Below are positions 45,283-53,005 of a stretch of DNA of 64,000 nt, one piece after another. Position numbers and translations under genes: made by a program. Origin of the DNA: Microvirga arabica (lineage in GTDB: Bacteria; Pseudomonadota; Alphaproteobacteria; Rhizobiales; Beijerinckiaceae); NCBI RefSeq assembly GCF_016811235.1, contig NZ_JAFBID010000017.1, forward strand, positions 32,552 to 96,551, read 5' to 3'. The notes under the pieces were generated by a model, which was given only the letters and a program-made list of their open reading frames with translations, ran no database searches and had not been told where the DNA came from. The first letter of the stretch is position 1. Every line of letters begins with the position of its first letter.

Positions 45283-46518
45283 TTATTTAGCCTCCTCGGC
45301 TGCGGCGTGAGCTTGCCTGTTCGCCGCTATGGTGGCGAGCCAAGCGGTCGCAACGACCGAGGCAAAAACAGCGGGAATGGCCAGCCAGTTGACTGCGGTC
45401 CACCCGAAGCCTGTCTGGATGCCCCCCGCGCCAAAGGTCGTCATCGCGGTCGCCCCGAACACGAGAAACTCGTTAGCTGCTTGCACCTTGGCGCGCTCGG
45501 ACGTGTGGTACGTCGCAGCGAGGAGCGTCGTCCCGCCGATAAAGAGGAAGTTCCACCCCACTCCAAGCAAGAGCAGCGCGACGTGATAATGATTGAGCGC
45601 AGTCGGGTCTGCAAGCGCTACTGCGGCGCTTGCCAGCAAGAACCCGGCGCCGGCGAACAGGACCTGCACGACGCCGAAGCGTGTGATCAGGCTGCCCGTC
45701 ACAAATGACGGGGCGAACATGCCGATGAGATGCCAGCGGGTGACGCTCGCAGCAGCATCGGCACCGTGCCCTTCGGCCACGATGGCGAGGGGTGAGGCCG
45801 TCATGGAGAAGCTCATCACCCCGTAAGCGATGATGGCGTTCAGAACCGCAACTACGAAGGCCGGCTGTCGCGCAATGACAAGGAGCGTGCGCCCACCACC
45901 CGCCTCAGCAGGTGCGGGTAGCGGCATACGAAGGCCGCTGAGCACGATCATGGATAGGAGAGACAGGACAATGACTGCGAGATACGAGCCAGCAAACTCC
46001 GCCGTGGGTACCGCTGTTCGGCTCCAAGCTGCGACCTGTGGCCCGAACAGCGCAGCCGCAACCCCACCGGCTAGCACCCAGGAGACAGCCTTGGCCTTTC
46101 CCGACCCATTGGCAGCGTCCGCCGCGGCGAAGCGATAGTACATCGCGAAGCCTTGAAATACGCCCATCAAGGCGCTGCCGAGGCAGAGCAGCGCGAAACT
46201 CTCGACCATAACCGCGCCAGACGAGACTGCACCACTCGCCGCTCCGAAGACCGCGCCAAGCTGAAACCCACGGCGTCGGCCAACCCGCGCCATCAGCAGA
46301 GAGGCTGGGATCGTCGCAAGCGCGGTTGCGATTGTCATCAAAGCCAATGGCAGCGTCGCCAGAGCCTTGTCAGCGGCTAGCTTGAAGCCGGCGAGGCCGG
46401 AGAAAGTGAACACCACCGCGGCCGCGGACAGAAAGAGAGCCTGGGATACAGCCAGCACGGCAACGGCTCGACGGCCAGTCCCGATCGGGTGTTGGTTCAA
46501 ATCATCAGCTGTCTGCAA
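45283..46518 (-). CDS. Major facilitator superfamily transporter
   Basis: A 411-residue, 12-helix MFS protein with the loop 2-3 basic motif ARVGRRRGFQLGA and a repeated half near VTGSLITRFGVVQVLFAGAG. The start is TTG at 46518 because AAGGAGG lies eight bases upstream; the nearest ATG is out of frame. It follows the ferredoxin-type reductase by 62 bases on the same strand and probably shares its transcript. The substrate is unknown; a palindrome TGATACGTATCA lies 54 bases upstream. Confidence 0.86.
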   Translation of the reverse strand: MQTADDLNQHPIGTGRRAVAVLAVSQALFLSAAAVVFTFSGLAGFKLAADKALATLPLALMTIATALATIPASLLMARVGRRRGFQLGAVFGAASGAVSSGAVMVESFALLCLGSALMGVFQGFAMYYRFAAADAANGSGKAKAVSWVLAGGVAAALFGPQVAAWSRTAVPTAEFAGSYLAVIVLSLLSMIVLSGLRMPLPAPAEAGGGRTLLVIARQPAFVVAVLNAIIAYGVMSFSMTASPLAIVAEGHGADAAASVTRWHLIGMFAPSFVTGSLITRFGVVQVLFAGAGFLLASAAVALADPTALNHYHVALLLLGVGWNFLFIGGTTLLAATYHTSERAKVQAANEFLVFGATAMTTFGAGGIQTGFGWTAVNWLAIPAVFASVVATAWLATIAANRQAHAAAEEAK

Positions 46519-46580
46519 CTTGCCTGCCTCCTTCCAGCGCCCGGCCGATGCTCATGGTTGTTCTCCTCGTCTGATACGTA

Positions 46581-47618
46581 TCAAGCTTTCGCGGCCTGAG
46601 CCGCCGGCGCGTCCTCGGGCGTGAAGAACACATCGGCATGCAGGTCATGCGGGCGTAGGCCGCGAGCCGTCATCACCACCATCGCGGCATCGACCATCGC
46701 CGGCGGACCGGCGACATACGCCTTCCATCCGTCGAGGTCCTGGAGGTCCTGGCCGACCGCGTCAGTCACAAAGCCCGTCCGCCATTTCGCCTGTTGCGGG
46801 GTCTCGGAGAGGACAGGCATAAAGGTGAGGTTGGTATGCCGCGCCTCCAACCCCTCAAAATGGTCGACAAGGTACAGGTCACGCTCGGTGCGCACGCCGA
46901 AATAGACGTGGATCGGCTGCTTTATTCCGTGTTCCAGCGCTGTCTCGACGATCGACTTGATTGGGGCAAGGCCCGAGCCTCCCGCGATGCAGAGGATCGG
47001 CCCCGCATGCTTCTCGCGCAGGTAAGACGAGCCGAATGGCCCTTCGACCGTGACGGGGTCGCCGAGCTTCAGGAGCGCATGGGTGCGCGTCGTTACGGCA
47101 CCACCCGGCACGCGGCGAATATGGAACTCGAGCTCCGGTTCGTTGGGCCAGTTCGCCATTGAATAGTCACGAGTGGGCGCGCCGGGGAATGTCACCCGCG
47201 CGTATTGCCCGGCCGTGAAGGTGAGCGGCGCTCCGTCCTCGACAGCAAGGCGGATGCGCTTGATGTCGTGGGTGGCGTCCTCAATCGAGACCACGCGGCA
47301 GTGCAGCCGCCGGCGTGGGTGATTGGCGACCTCTTCATCGCCGCCGAGCCAGGCGACGGCGGCGTCGGTCCGGGGCAGCGCCCGGCATGCGAGGATCAGG
47401 CCTTGCGCCTTCTCCTCAGTGGAGAGCGCAAATCGAGTGTGGTCGAGAAGATCGACCTCGCCTGCAACGAGGCGCGACTTGCAAGAACCGCAGCGGCCCG
47501 ACCGGCAGCCATGGGGATAGTCGATCCCTTGTTCGAGCGCCACTTCGAGGATGGTGCGCCCTTCGGGAACCTCGATGGCGAGCCCGGCCTGTCGTATCTC
47601 GACGCGTGTTGTGGTCAT
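46581..47618 (-). CDS. 2Fe-2S ferredoxin-FAD/NAD(P)H reductase (oxygenase-reductase type)
   Basis: A 345-residue electron-transfer protein. N-terminal plant-type ferredoxin: HGCRSGRCGSCKSRL (Cys38, Cys43, Cys46) and ILACRAL (Cys78). FAD domain: RDYSMAN; NAD domain: IAGGSGLAPIKSIVETAL and YVAGPPAMVDAAM. This is the layout of CDP-6-deoxyglucose reductases and of reductase components of ring or amine oxygenases. No oxygenase is next to it, so its electron acceptor is unknown. ATG 47618 (MTTTRVEIRQ) follows AAGGAG; the frame to 47636 adds only six codons. Confidence 0.9.
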   Translation of the reverse strand: MTTTRVEIRQAGLAIEVPEGRTILEVALEQGIDYPHGCRSGRCGSCKSRLVAGEVDLLDHTRFALSTEEKAQGLILACRALPRTDAAVAWLGGDEEVANHPRRRLHCRVVSIEDATHDIKRIRLAVEDGAPLTFTAGQYARVTFPGAPTRDYSMANWPNEPELEFHIRRVPGGAVTTRTHALLKLGDPVTVEGPFGSSYLREKHAGPILCIAGGSGLAPIKSIVETALEHGIKQPIHVYFGVRTERDLYLVDHFEGLEARHTNLTFMPVLSETPQQAKWRTGFVTDAVGQDLQDLDGWKAYVAGPPAMVDAAMVVMTARGLRPHDLHADVFFTPEDAPAAQAAKA

Positions 47619-47632
47619 TGATGCGCTCTCCT

Positions 47633-48238
47633 TCATGCAACTTTAGAAAATCTGAGCGTCGCGGCGACGCCCTGCGCTTCGATTGCTCGGCAGTCGGGGA
47701 AGGTCGGGGTGGTATAGTTGATCACGACTACGGGATCAGTTTTCTGAAACATCTCAACCTCCTTGATGATGGGCGTGCGATCGATCCGGACTGTCGATAG
47801 TCCGATGCAATCATCATTTCTCGGGTGCGACCTCGGCTCGGCTGTCATTGGCGGCCTAAAGCCCTTGAGCCGGAGCACGTTGCCGAGCACCTCGTCTTGA
47901 GAGAAACCTTGTGCCGGCACGAAGGCGGTGAGCTCCGGACGACCCTTGGTTGCCATGTGCTCCATCGAAAGCTCGGTCGCCTCGTCGGCGGTCGAATGGC
48001 CGGTGCTCTCGATGGCGCGGGCGACAACCGCCGGATCCGGCTCCCCACAGAAAGCCACCTCGTCCCGCTCGGTCGCGAGATTCACGGTAGCCCGAGTCGC
48101 TTCAGGCAGCGCTGTGGGCACCTTCTCGACTCGGCCGACGCACGAAGCACAGGTCATCCCTTCGACGTGGACGCGGAGCGTCCTGCGCGAGGGCGCTGGC
48201 CTGTCATCTACGCACCGAAATCCAACCACAGAAGCCAT
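47633..48238 (-). pseudogene. Collapsed copA-grx copy (HMA domain, ATPase scraps, glutaredoxin scrap)
   Basis: The 204-codon frame (GTG 48247; ATG 48238 has a ribosome binding site) is a mosaic of pieces of the copA-grx pair at 56.6-59.4 kb, in the same order. Residues 22-97 match the first HMA domain ([26 protein letters not shown]). Residues 98-119 match the ATPase segment after the phosphorylation site (KGRPELTAFVPAQGF). Residues 119-134 match the CopA C-terminus (LGNVLRLKGFRP). Residues 166-204 match the glutaredoxin start (VVVINYTTPTFPDCRA) with CPDC changed to FPDC. All pump helices and catalytic Asp are missing. The HMA domain alone could still bind copper. Confidence 0.88.
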
Positions 48239-48278
48239 GTTGTCCACTCCCTTCGATGGGGCTTGGGCTTCGGTGTGG

Positions 48279-48302
48279 GGATTCCAACGCTGGGAAGGTC
48301 AA
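48279..48302 (-). promoter_or_regulatory. CueR/HmrR-type promoter operator 2
   Basis: Minus-strand sequence TTGACCTTCCCAGCGTTGG then AATCC, pointing at the collapsed copA-grx copy that starts at 48238-48247. It is 27 bases from operator 3 on the other strand, forming a divergent pair like those at 59.5 and 62.6 kb. Confidence 0.82.
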
Positions 48303-48329
48303 GAGGAACTGCGGACGAAATATCAGGAG

Positions 48330-48353
48330 TTGACCTTACAACGATGGCAAACC
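48330..48353 (+). promoter_or_regulatory. CueR/HmrR-type promoter operator 3
   Basis: Plus-strand sequence TTGACCTTACAACGATGGC then AAACC, pointing at the degenerate CopZ-like gene at 48391. It differs from operators 1 and 4 at a few central bases only. Confidence 0.78.
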
Positions 48354-48390
48354 CCATTTGGATTGGAAGCGAATGAACAAGGAGATTGGC

Positions 48391-48600
48391 ATGCTTCGCT
48401 TTCAACTCCGCAACATGACGACCTACGGTGGCCGTGCTAACTCGGTCTTCAAGGTGCTGTTGAGCGTCGATCCGAATGCGAGTGTCGACACGGATTCGGC
48501 GACTCGCGAAGTGCGGGTGGAAAGCTCGGCTACTAAATCTGACCTCCTTGCCACTCTCAAGGACGCCGGTTGCCCCGCCGAGCGCTGCCCTGGCTTTTGA
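48391..48600 (+). CDS. CopZ-like protein that has lost its CxxC motif
   Basis: A 69-residue frame with AAGGAG seven bases before the ATG. It aligns along its whole length with the CopZ at 62330-62524: SVDPNASVDTDSATREVRVE versus SVDPNAKIETNPAARTVKVE, and LLATLKDAGCPA versus LYRVLEEAGYPA. The metal loop MTCGGC of CopZ is MTTYGGR here, so both Cys ligands are gone. Two new cysteines occur at the C-terminus (GCPAERCPGF). It is preceded by a CueR-type operator. Either a decaying gene or a chaperone with a changed metal site. Confidence 0.7.
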   Translation: MLRFQLRNMTTYGGRANSVFKVLLSVDPNASVDTDSATREVRVESSATKSDLLATLKDAGCPAERCPGF

Positions 48601-48608
48601 GGTTTCCG

Positions 48609-48836
48609 ATGCGCTGCTACTTCAACTTGGTGAATGATCACGAGACCATCCCGGATCGCGCCGGCATCGACGCCTCGAATTTAGCTATTGCGGAGGACAT
48701 GGCGCTCCAGGCGATCGAGGACATTCGAGAGGAAGCGATCCAGCAGGGCGCATCCTGGCAGGGCTGGCGACTCGATATCGCGGATCGCTCCGGCAATGTG
48801 CTCTTGTCGATCCCCCTGGATCCCACCGTCCACTGA
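48609..48836 (+). CDS. DUF6894 family protein
   Basis: A 75-residue protein beginning MRCYFNLVNDHETIPDRAGI, the typical start of DUF6894 proteins that are abundant in Methylobacteriaceae and Bradyrhizobiaceae. Acidic helical middle (AEDMALQAIEDIREEAIQQG) and a short strand at the end (GNVLLSIPLD). It starts eight bases after the CopZ-like gene and may share its copper-type promoter. Function unknown. Confidence 0.82.
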   Translation: MRCYFNLVNDHETIPDRAGIDASNLAIAEDMALQAIEDIREEAIQQGASWQGWRLDIADRSGNVLLSIPLDPTVH

Positions 48837-49278
48837 CGACAGAGCAGACGCCCTGGGCCGCGTGCGGCTCAATCACCTGCAGCCAGTATGGCTAGTGTTC
48901 TGAGACTAGCCGCCCAAACAGCATGACCTCGGGCTAAAACGCCAGGACCGTGGCGGACAGGAACGCCGCCGCGAGCCGTCCGGCATACATGACCGACCGC
49001 CGCCGGCGCGCGACGCGAAAGGCAGCTCGACCGTCGTCAGCCCATAGACCAACCGGGACAATCCAGTGTCCTTCCCGGTGGCCATGCCCGTATTCGAGGA
49101 CCGCGGCGACGCCGAGGATGGATAGAATCTGGAGCCGGGGATCAAGGCGCACCGGTCGAAGTCATTCTCCAGATGCTTAGTCAGCCCGCCGCGGGCTGTT
49201 TGCTTGGGGCCACCCCGCCGGTGCTAACTCCCGAACCATCGCTCGTTGGCGTGCGCGGATCCAGGCGGTGGTTAAGGT
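48837..49278. other. Intergenic region, possible decayed membrane gene
   Basis: About 440 bases. Two minus-strand frames (48906-49145 and 48934-49152) read hydrophobic stretches such as LQILSILGVAAVLEYGHG in one frame and TGLSRLVYGLTTVELPFASR in the other, as expected from a frameshifted small membrane protein. I cannot name a family, so this is left as non-coding. Confidence 0.35.
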
Positions 49279-49824
49279 TCAACATCCGATGCGGCTGCGT
49301 GGTTGCGCTGGAGCGTCGTCGGCGATCTCCGCGGGAGCCAGACTAGTGCCCTGGATCGCGCCGGTGGCAACCGGCCCGACATGGAGCGTCAACGGGCTCT
49401 CATAAGAGCCAAGCACGAGGCGGGCGGGGACCACTGTGTCGGCCTGGAGGTCTTGGGCGAGAGGACCGACCTCTATCCAGACATTTCTGCCGTCGAGACA
49501 CTCGGTGCGACCGGGCCGAACAGAAAGGGCGCCGATCTCGCCGCTGTAGCCCTGCCCAAAGGTGCCCATGACCCTCGATGGTTCTCCGCCGGGCAGGCGC
49601 AGGCCGGTGATCAGCACGCGATCGCTGCCCGAGTTCTCGACCGAGAAGGTTATGACGGTCACCTCGCCAGCACGTGCTGGGGTGGCGGAGACGGCGGTGA
49701 CCGTCACGTCGCCGATAACGGTGCCCTCGTCGCCAGCTCTGGCGGAACAAGGCCGTAGGGTGAAATAGGCTGTCATTGTCGCCACGACCGATCCGATTGC
49801 GACGAGCCGTTTCATCGAATACAT
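49279..49824 (-). CDS. Exported protein of the copper locus, possible PCuAC-like fold
   Basis: A 181-residue protein with a signal peptide (MKRLVAIGSVVATMTAYFTL, cleavage near ARA-GD) and a beta-rich domain: VTAVSATPARAGEVTVITFS, VENSGSDRVLITGLRLPGGE and a C-terminal PLTLHVGPV. The strand pattern recalls periplasmic copper chaperones of the PCuAC type, but the HxM-type ligand set is not visible, so this is only a guess. It is the last gene of the minus-strand copper run. ATG 49824 or 49815 are both possible starts. Confidence 0.6.
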   Translation of the reverse strand: MYSMKRLVAIGSVVATMTAYFTLRPCSARAGDEGTVIGDVTVTAVSATPARAGEVTVITFSVENSGSDRVLITGLRLPGGEPSRVMGTFGQGYSGEIGALSVRPGRTECLDGRNVWIEVGPLAQDLQADTVVPARLVLGSYESPLTLHVGPVATGAIQGTSLAPAEIADDAPAQPRSRIGC

Positions 49825-49921
49825 TCTCGAATCCTTCGTATCACTGTCTGAATGCCGGTCTCGCCAAGGACTTGTCGCGAGGCCGTGAGTGCCCGCCCGG
49901 CAGCGGCCGGACATCAGGTGG

Positions 49922-50632
49922 CTATCGCGCCTTCCGGATATTGACGACAGAGATCTGGCCGTTCACGCGGTCAGCCTGGAACTGGATCCTGTCGCCCGCC
50001 TTCACGCCCTTGAGTACTGCCGGGTCCTGTGCGCGGAACACCATCGTCATGGCATCCATGTTGAGGTTCGGGATCGCACCATGGTCGATGGTGATCTTGC
50101 CCTGGGCGGTGTCGACCTTCTCGACCGTGCCAGACACTGTGGGAAGTTGGCTCACCGCGGCCGACCCGGCTGCGGGTCGTGCCGGAGCGGCAGCCTGGAC
50201 CTGAGGAGCCGGGGTGATGGCAGTTCCCTGATCCAGCGGTCCGGAGCCGTGTGGCGGTTGGTCCAGCTTGGCGCGGTAGTCTGCCTGGCGGTTGCGGACC
50301 TGCCACTCCTTCAGTTCGGCAATCTGCTTCTGCTGCTCGTCGATGATCTTCTGCGCCACCCGGCGGAGCTGTTCGTCGGCGCCGTGCTCCAGTTGCGTCC
50401 TGGCGAGAAAGATCAGGTCCTCATGGTGGGCAATCAGAAGCGCGGCGAAGTCCCTGTCGGGATTGCCGGCGAGCTTCATGTCCTTGAAGCGGTCGTCCAT
50501 GACCTCGCGAACGCGCTCGTAGGCCGCCGGCGCACCTGTGGCGGGCTGCGCCTGCGCGATGTGGGTGGGGCCGATGACGATAGAAGCCAGGATGGCTCCA
50601 AGGGCGGTGAGGGTGACGGCCAGGCGTTTCAT
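49922..50632 (-). CDS. DUF305-CusF fusion, periplasmic copper-binding protein
   Basis: A 236-residue exported protein (signal to about residue 28, IAQAQ). Residues 35-115 are a DUF305 helical domain with LLIAHHEDLIFLARTQLEHG. A Pro/Ala linker follows, and residues 165-236 are a CusF barrel with ITIDHGAIPNLNMDAMTMVF. DUF305 and CusF proteins both occur in copper loci, but are usually separate. The CusF part is nearly identical to the stand-alone CusF just upstream, indicating a recent local duplication onto a DUF305 gene. Likely binds periplasmic Cu(I). Confidence 0.87.
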   Translation of the reverse strand: MKRLAVTLTALGAILASIVIGPTHIAQAQPATGAPAAYERVREVMDDRFKDMKLAGNPDRDFAALLIAHHEDLIFLARTQLEHGADEQLRRVAQKIIDEQQKQIAELKEWQVRNRQADYRAKLDQPPHGSGPLDQGTAITPAPQVQAAAPARPAAGSAAVSQLPTVSGTVEKVDTAQGKITIDHGAIPNLNMDAMTMVFRAQDPAVLKGVKAGDRIQFQADRVNGQISVVNIRKAR

Positions 50633-50658
50633 GGTGGTCTCTTTCTTGAAGCGGGATG

Positions 50659-50702
50659 ACCGCCCCGCAGCGGTGGGTCTCGAGCACCGTTTGCGGGGCG
50701 GT
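50659..50702 (-). terminator. Stem-loop between cusF and the DUF305-CusF gene
   Basis: ACCGCCCCGCA (50659-50669) and TGCGGGGCGGT (50692-50702) form a perfect 11-bp stem with a 22-base loop. No T-run follows, so it may attenuate or stabilise the mRNA rather than end transcription fully. Confidence 0.5.
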
Positions 50703-50709
50703 TGGGGCC

Positions 50710-51000
50710 TTACGAGCCCTTCTTGATTGAGGTGACGGAGATCTGACCGTTCACGCGATCAGCGGTGAACTGGATCTTGTCGCCGGCCTTCACGTCCTTG
50801 AGCAGGTTCGGGTCCTGAGCACGGAACACCATCGTCATCGCATCCATGTTGAGGTTCGGGATCGCACCATGGTCGATGGTGATCTTGCCCTGGGCGGTGT
50901 CGACCTTCTCGACCGTGCCGGTGACCGTCGGCAGGTTCTGCGCGAGGGCTGCCCCGGAGAGGCTCAGGGCGGCAATCAAGCTGATGGCGATACGCTTCAT
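50710..51000 (-). CDS. cusF: CusF-like periplasmic copper-binding protein
   Basis: A 96-residue exported protein (signal MKRIAISLIAALSLSGAALA, cleavage before QN) with a CusF OB-type barrel. The metal region ITIDHGAIPNLNMDAMTMVF keeps the His and two Met of E. coli CusF but has Met where E. coli has the capping Trp44. It chaperones Cu(I)/Ag(I) in the periplasm. No CusAB pump is nearby, so it more likely serves the multicopper oxidase and TolC-type protein of the locus. Confidence 0.9.
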   Translation of the reverse strand: MKRIAISLIAALSLSGAALAQNLPTVTGTVEKVDTAQGKITIDHGAIPNLNMDAMTMVFRAQDPNLLKDVKAGDKIQFTADRVNGQISVTSIKKGS

Positions 51001-51046
51001 GGGAAACTCCGTTGTTGGGTTGGTTGGAGATTGAGGGATCGCGCCG

Positions 51047-51535
51047 TCACTTGACGACGACGGTACCCTTCATGCCGGACTCGTAGTGGCCCGGGATCAG
51101 GCAGGCGACCTCGAAGGTGCCGGCCTTGGTGAAGCTCCAGACGATCTCGTTGGAGCCGTTCGGTGCGAGCCGCCGCCCGTTCGGGTCGTCGTGCTCCATG
51201 TCCGGGTTCTGCTCCATCTGGAGCTTGTGTTTGGCGTTGTTCGCGACCGAGTCGAGCATGAACTCGTGGTCGACCTGGCCGGCATTCTTGAGCACGAACC
51301 TCACCTGCTCGCCGCGCTTGATCTCGACGTGGTTTGGCTCGAACAGCATCTTGGCGTCCTCGGTCTCCTTCATGGTGACCTCGATGGTGCGGTCGACAGG
51401 CTTCTGCGGATTGCCCGGCTCGCCGGCGGCGAAGGACTTGTGGCTGTGGCCGGGCTCGCCAGGGGCAGCGAACGCCAGTGCTGCGGAGAGGGCCCACGCC
51501 GCTGCGGCGCCGGTGAGGGTTGATAGACGAACCAT
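51047..51535 (-). CDS. Cupredoxin-domain periplasmic copper protein
   Basis: A 162-residue exported protein (signal ending near ALAFA-AP) with a plastocyanin-type domain. The Cu ligands are visible in DHEFMLDS (His) and VACLIPGHYESGMKG (Cys, His, Met). A His-containing leader GHSHKSFAAGEPG precedes it. Such CopI-like cupredoxins accept or buffer copper in the periplasm. The ATG 51535 (MVRLSTLTGA) gives a clean signal peptide; the frame extends 16 codons upstream into the MCO gene. Confidence 0.9.
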   Translation of the reverse strand: MVRLSTLTGAAAAWALSAALAFAAPGEPGHSHKSFAAGEPGNPQKPVDRTIEVTMKETEDAKMLFEPNHVEIKRGEQVRFVLKNAGQVDHEFMLDSVANNAKHKLQMEQNPDMEHDDPNGRRLAPNGSNEIVWSFTKAGTFEVACLIPGHYESGMKGTVVVK

Positions 51536-51569
51536 CGTTGAGTTCTCCTTGCTGTGGTTCTGATCGGGA

Positions 51570-52985
51570 TCAGTGATTGCCATGTCCGCCGGCGCTGGCT
51601 GCGCGGGCCGGACGCTTGCGGGGGTCGATGGCCTTGAACTCGGTGGCCTTCACGCCGCTGTCGGGCGAGGTCGCTCGGGCGGGCTCGGCGAGCTGTTCGC
51701 CCTTCCACTCGTACGCGACCGTTCCTTCCGGGTGCTTGTACCAGCCCGGATCCTTGTAATCGTCGGCCGCGAGGCCAGGACGCACCTTCACGACCGAGAA
51801 CATGCCGCCCATCTCGACAGGCCCGAACTGGGCAAAGCCCGTCATCATCGGCAGCGTGTTGTCGGGCAGCGGCATCTCCATCGAGCCCATCTCGCCCATG
51901 CCGGCACCGCCCATCGGCATGTAGCCCGGCGCGATCTTCTTCAGCGCCGGAGCGGTCTTGTTCATGTTGACGCCGATGTACGTCTTCACGTCGTGACCCA
52001 TGGCGTTCATGGTGTGGTGCGACTTGTGGCAGTGGATCGCCCAATCACCGGGCGCATCCGCCACGAACTCGAACGCCCGCATCTGGCCCACCGCCACGTC
52101 GACGGAGACCTCCGGCCACGCCGCCCCTTCCGGCACCCAGCCGCCGTCCGTGCCGGTGACCTTGAAGTCGTAGCCGTGCATGTGGATCGGGTGGTTGGTC
52201 ATGGTCAGGTTGCCGAAGCGGATGCGGACCTTGTCGCCCTGGCGCACCACGAGCGGATCGATGCCCGGGAACACGCGCGAGTTCCAGCACCAGAGATTGA
52301 AGTCCGTCATCTCGTTGACACGGGGCACGTACGAGCCGGGCTCGATGTCGAAGGCGTTGAGCAGGAACACGAAGTCACGGTCGACGCGCCGCTCGGCCGG
52401 ATCGCGCGGATGCACGACAAAGAAGCCCATCATGCCCATCGCCATCTGCACCATCTCGTCCGAGTGCGGGTGGTACATGAAGGTGCCGGACTTCTGGCAG
52501 ATGAACTCGTACACGAAGGTCTTGCCCGGCGGGATGTGCGGCTGGGTGAGGCCGCCGACCCCGTCCATGCCGTTGGGCAGGAGCTGGCCGTGCCAGTGCA
52601 CCGCCGTGTTCTCCGGCAGCTTGTTGCTGACGAAGATGCGCACCTTGTCGCCCTGCACGGCCTCGATGGTCGGTCCCGGCGACTGGCCGTTGTAGCCCCA
52701 CAGGTGCGCCTTCATGCCGGGCGCGAGCTCGCGCACCACGGGCTCGGCGACGAGATGGAACTCCTTCCAGTCGCCGTTCTGCCGCCACGGCAGGGTCCAG
52801 CCGTTGAGGGTGACGACGGGCTGGTAGTCCGGTCCGCTCTTCGGGTAGAGCGGCGGCTGCATGGTGGCTTCCGTCATGAGCGGCGCCTCGGGCAGGCCCG
52901 CGGCCTGCGTGCGCCCGCTGATCATGCTGGCTCCGGCGAGGGCCAATCCCCCGGCGCCGAGAAAACCTCTTCGCGATACGGTCAT
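51570..52985 (-). CDS. Tat-exported multicopper oxidase
   Basis: A 471-residue multicopper oxidase with a Tat signal (VSRRGFLGAGGLALAGASM). All four copper-ligand motifs are present: HWHGQLLPNG, MYHPHSDEMV, HPIHMHGYDF and IHCHKSHHTMNAM. A Met-rich insert (GYMPMGGAGMGEMGSMEMPL) near residue 385 may bind Cu(I), as in CueO/CopA oxidases. It oxidises Cu(I) to the less toxic Cu(II) in the periplasm. It lies between the TolC and cupredoxin genes in one minus-strand run behind a CueR-type operator. Confidence 0.94.
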   Translation of the reverse strand: MTVSRRGFLGAGGLALAGASMISGRTQAAGLPEAPLMTEATMQPPLYPKSGPDYQPVVTLNGWTLPWRQNGDWKEFHLVAEPVVRELAPGMKAHLWGYNGQSPGPTIEAVQGDKVRIFVSNKLPENTAVHWHGQLLPNGMDGVGGLTQPHIPPGKTFVYEFICQKSGTFMYHPHSDEMVQMAMGMMGFFVVHPRDPAERRVDRDFVFLLNAFDIEPGSYVPRVNEMTDFNLWCWNSRVFPGIDPLVVRQGDKVRIRFGNLTMTNHPIHMHGYDFKVTGTDGGWVPEGAAWPEVSVDVAVGQMRAFEFVADAPGDWAIHCHKSHHTMNAMGHDVKTYIGVNMNKTAPALKKIAPGYMPMGGAGMGEMGSMEMPLPDNTLPMMTGFAQFGPVEMGGMFSVVKVRPGLAADDYKDPGWYKHPEGTVAYEWKGEQLAEPARATSPDSGVKATEFKAIDPRKRPARAASAGGHGNH

Positions 52986-53005
52986 TGGATATCTCCCCTC
53001 GAGTG

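Noticed and set aside
48906..49152. Two overlapping minus-strand frames with hydrophobic stretches
   Set aside because: Could be a frameshifted membrane protein, but no family could be named, so it was noted only as intergenic content.
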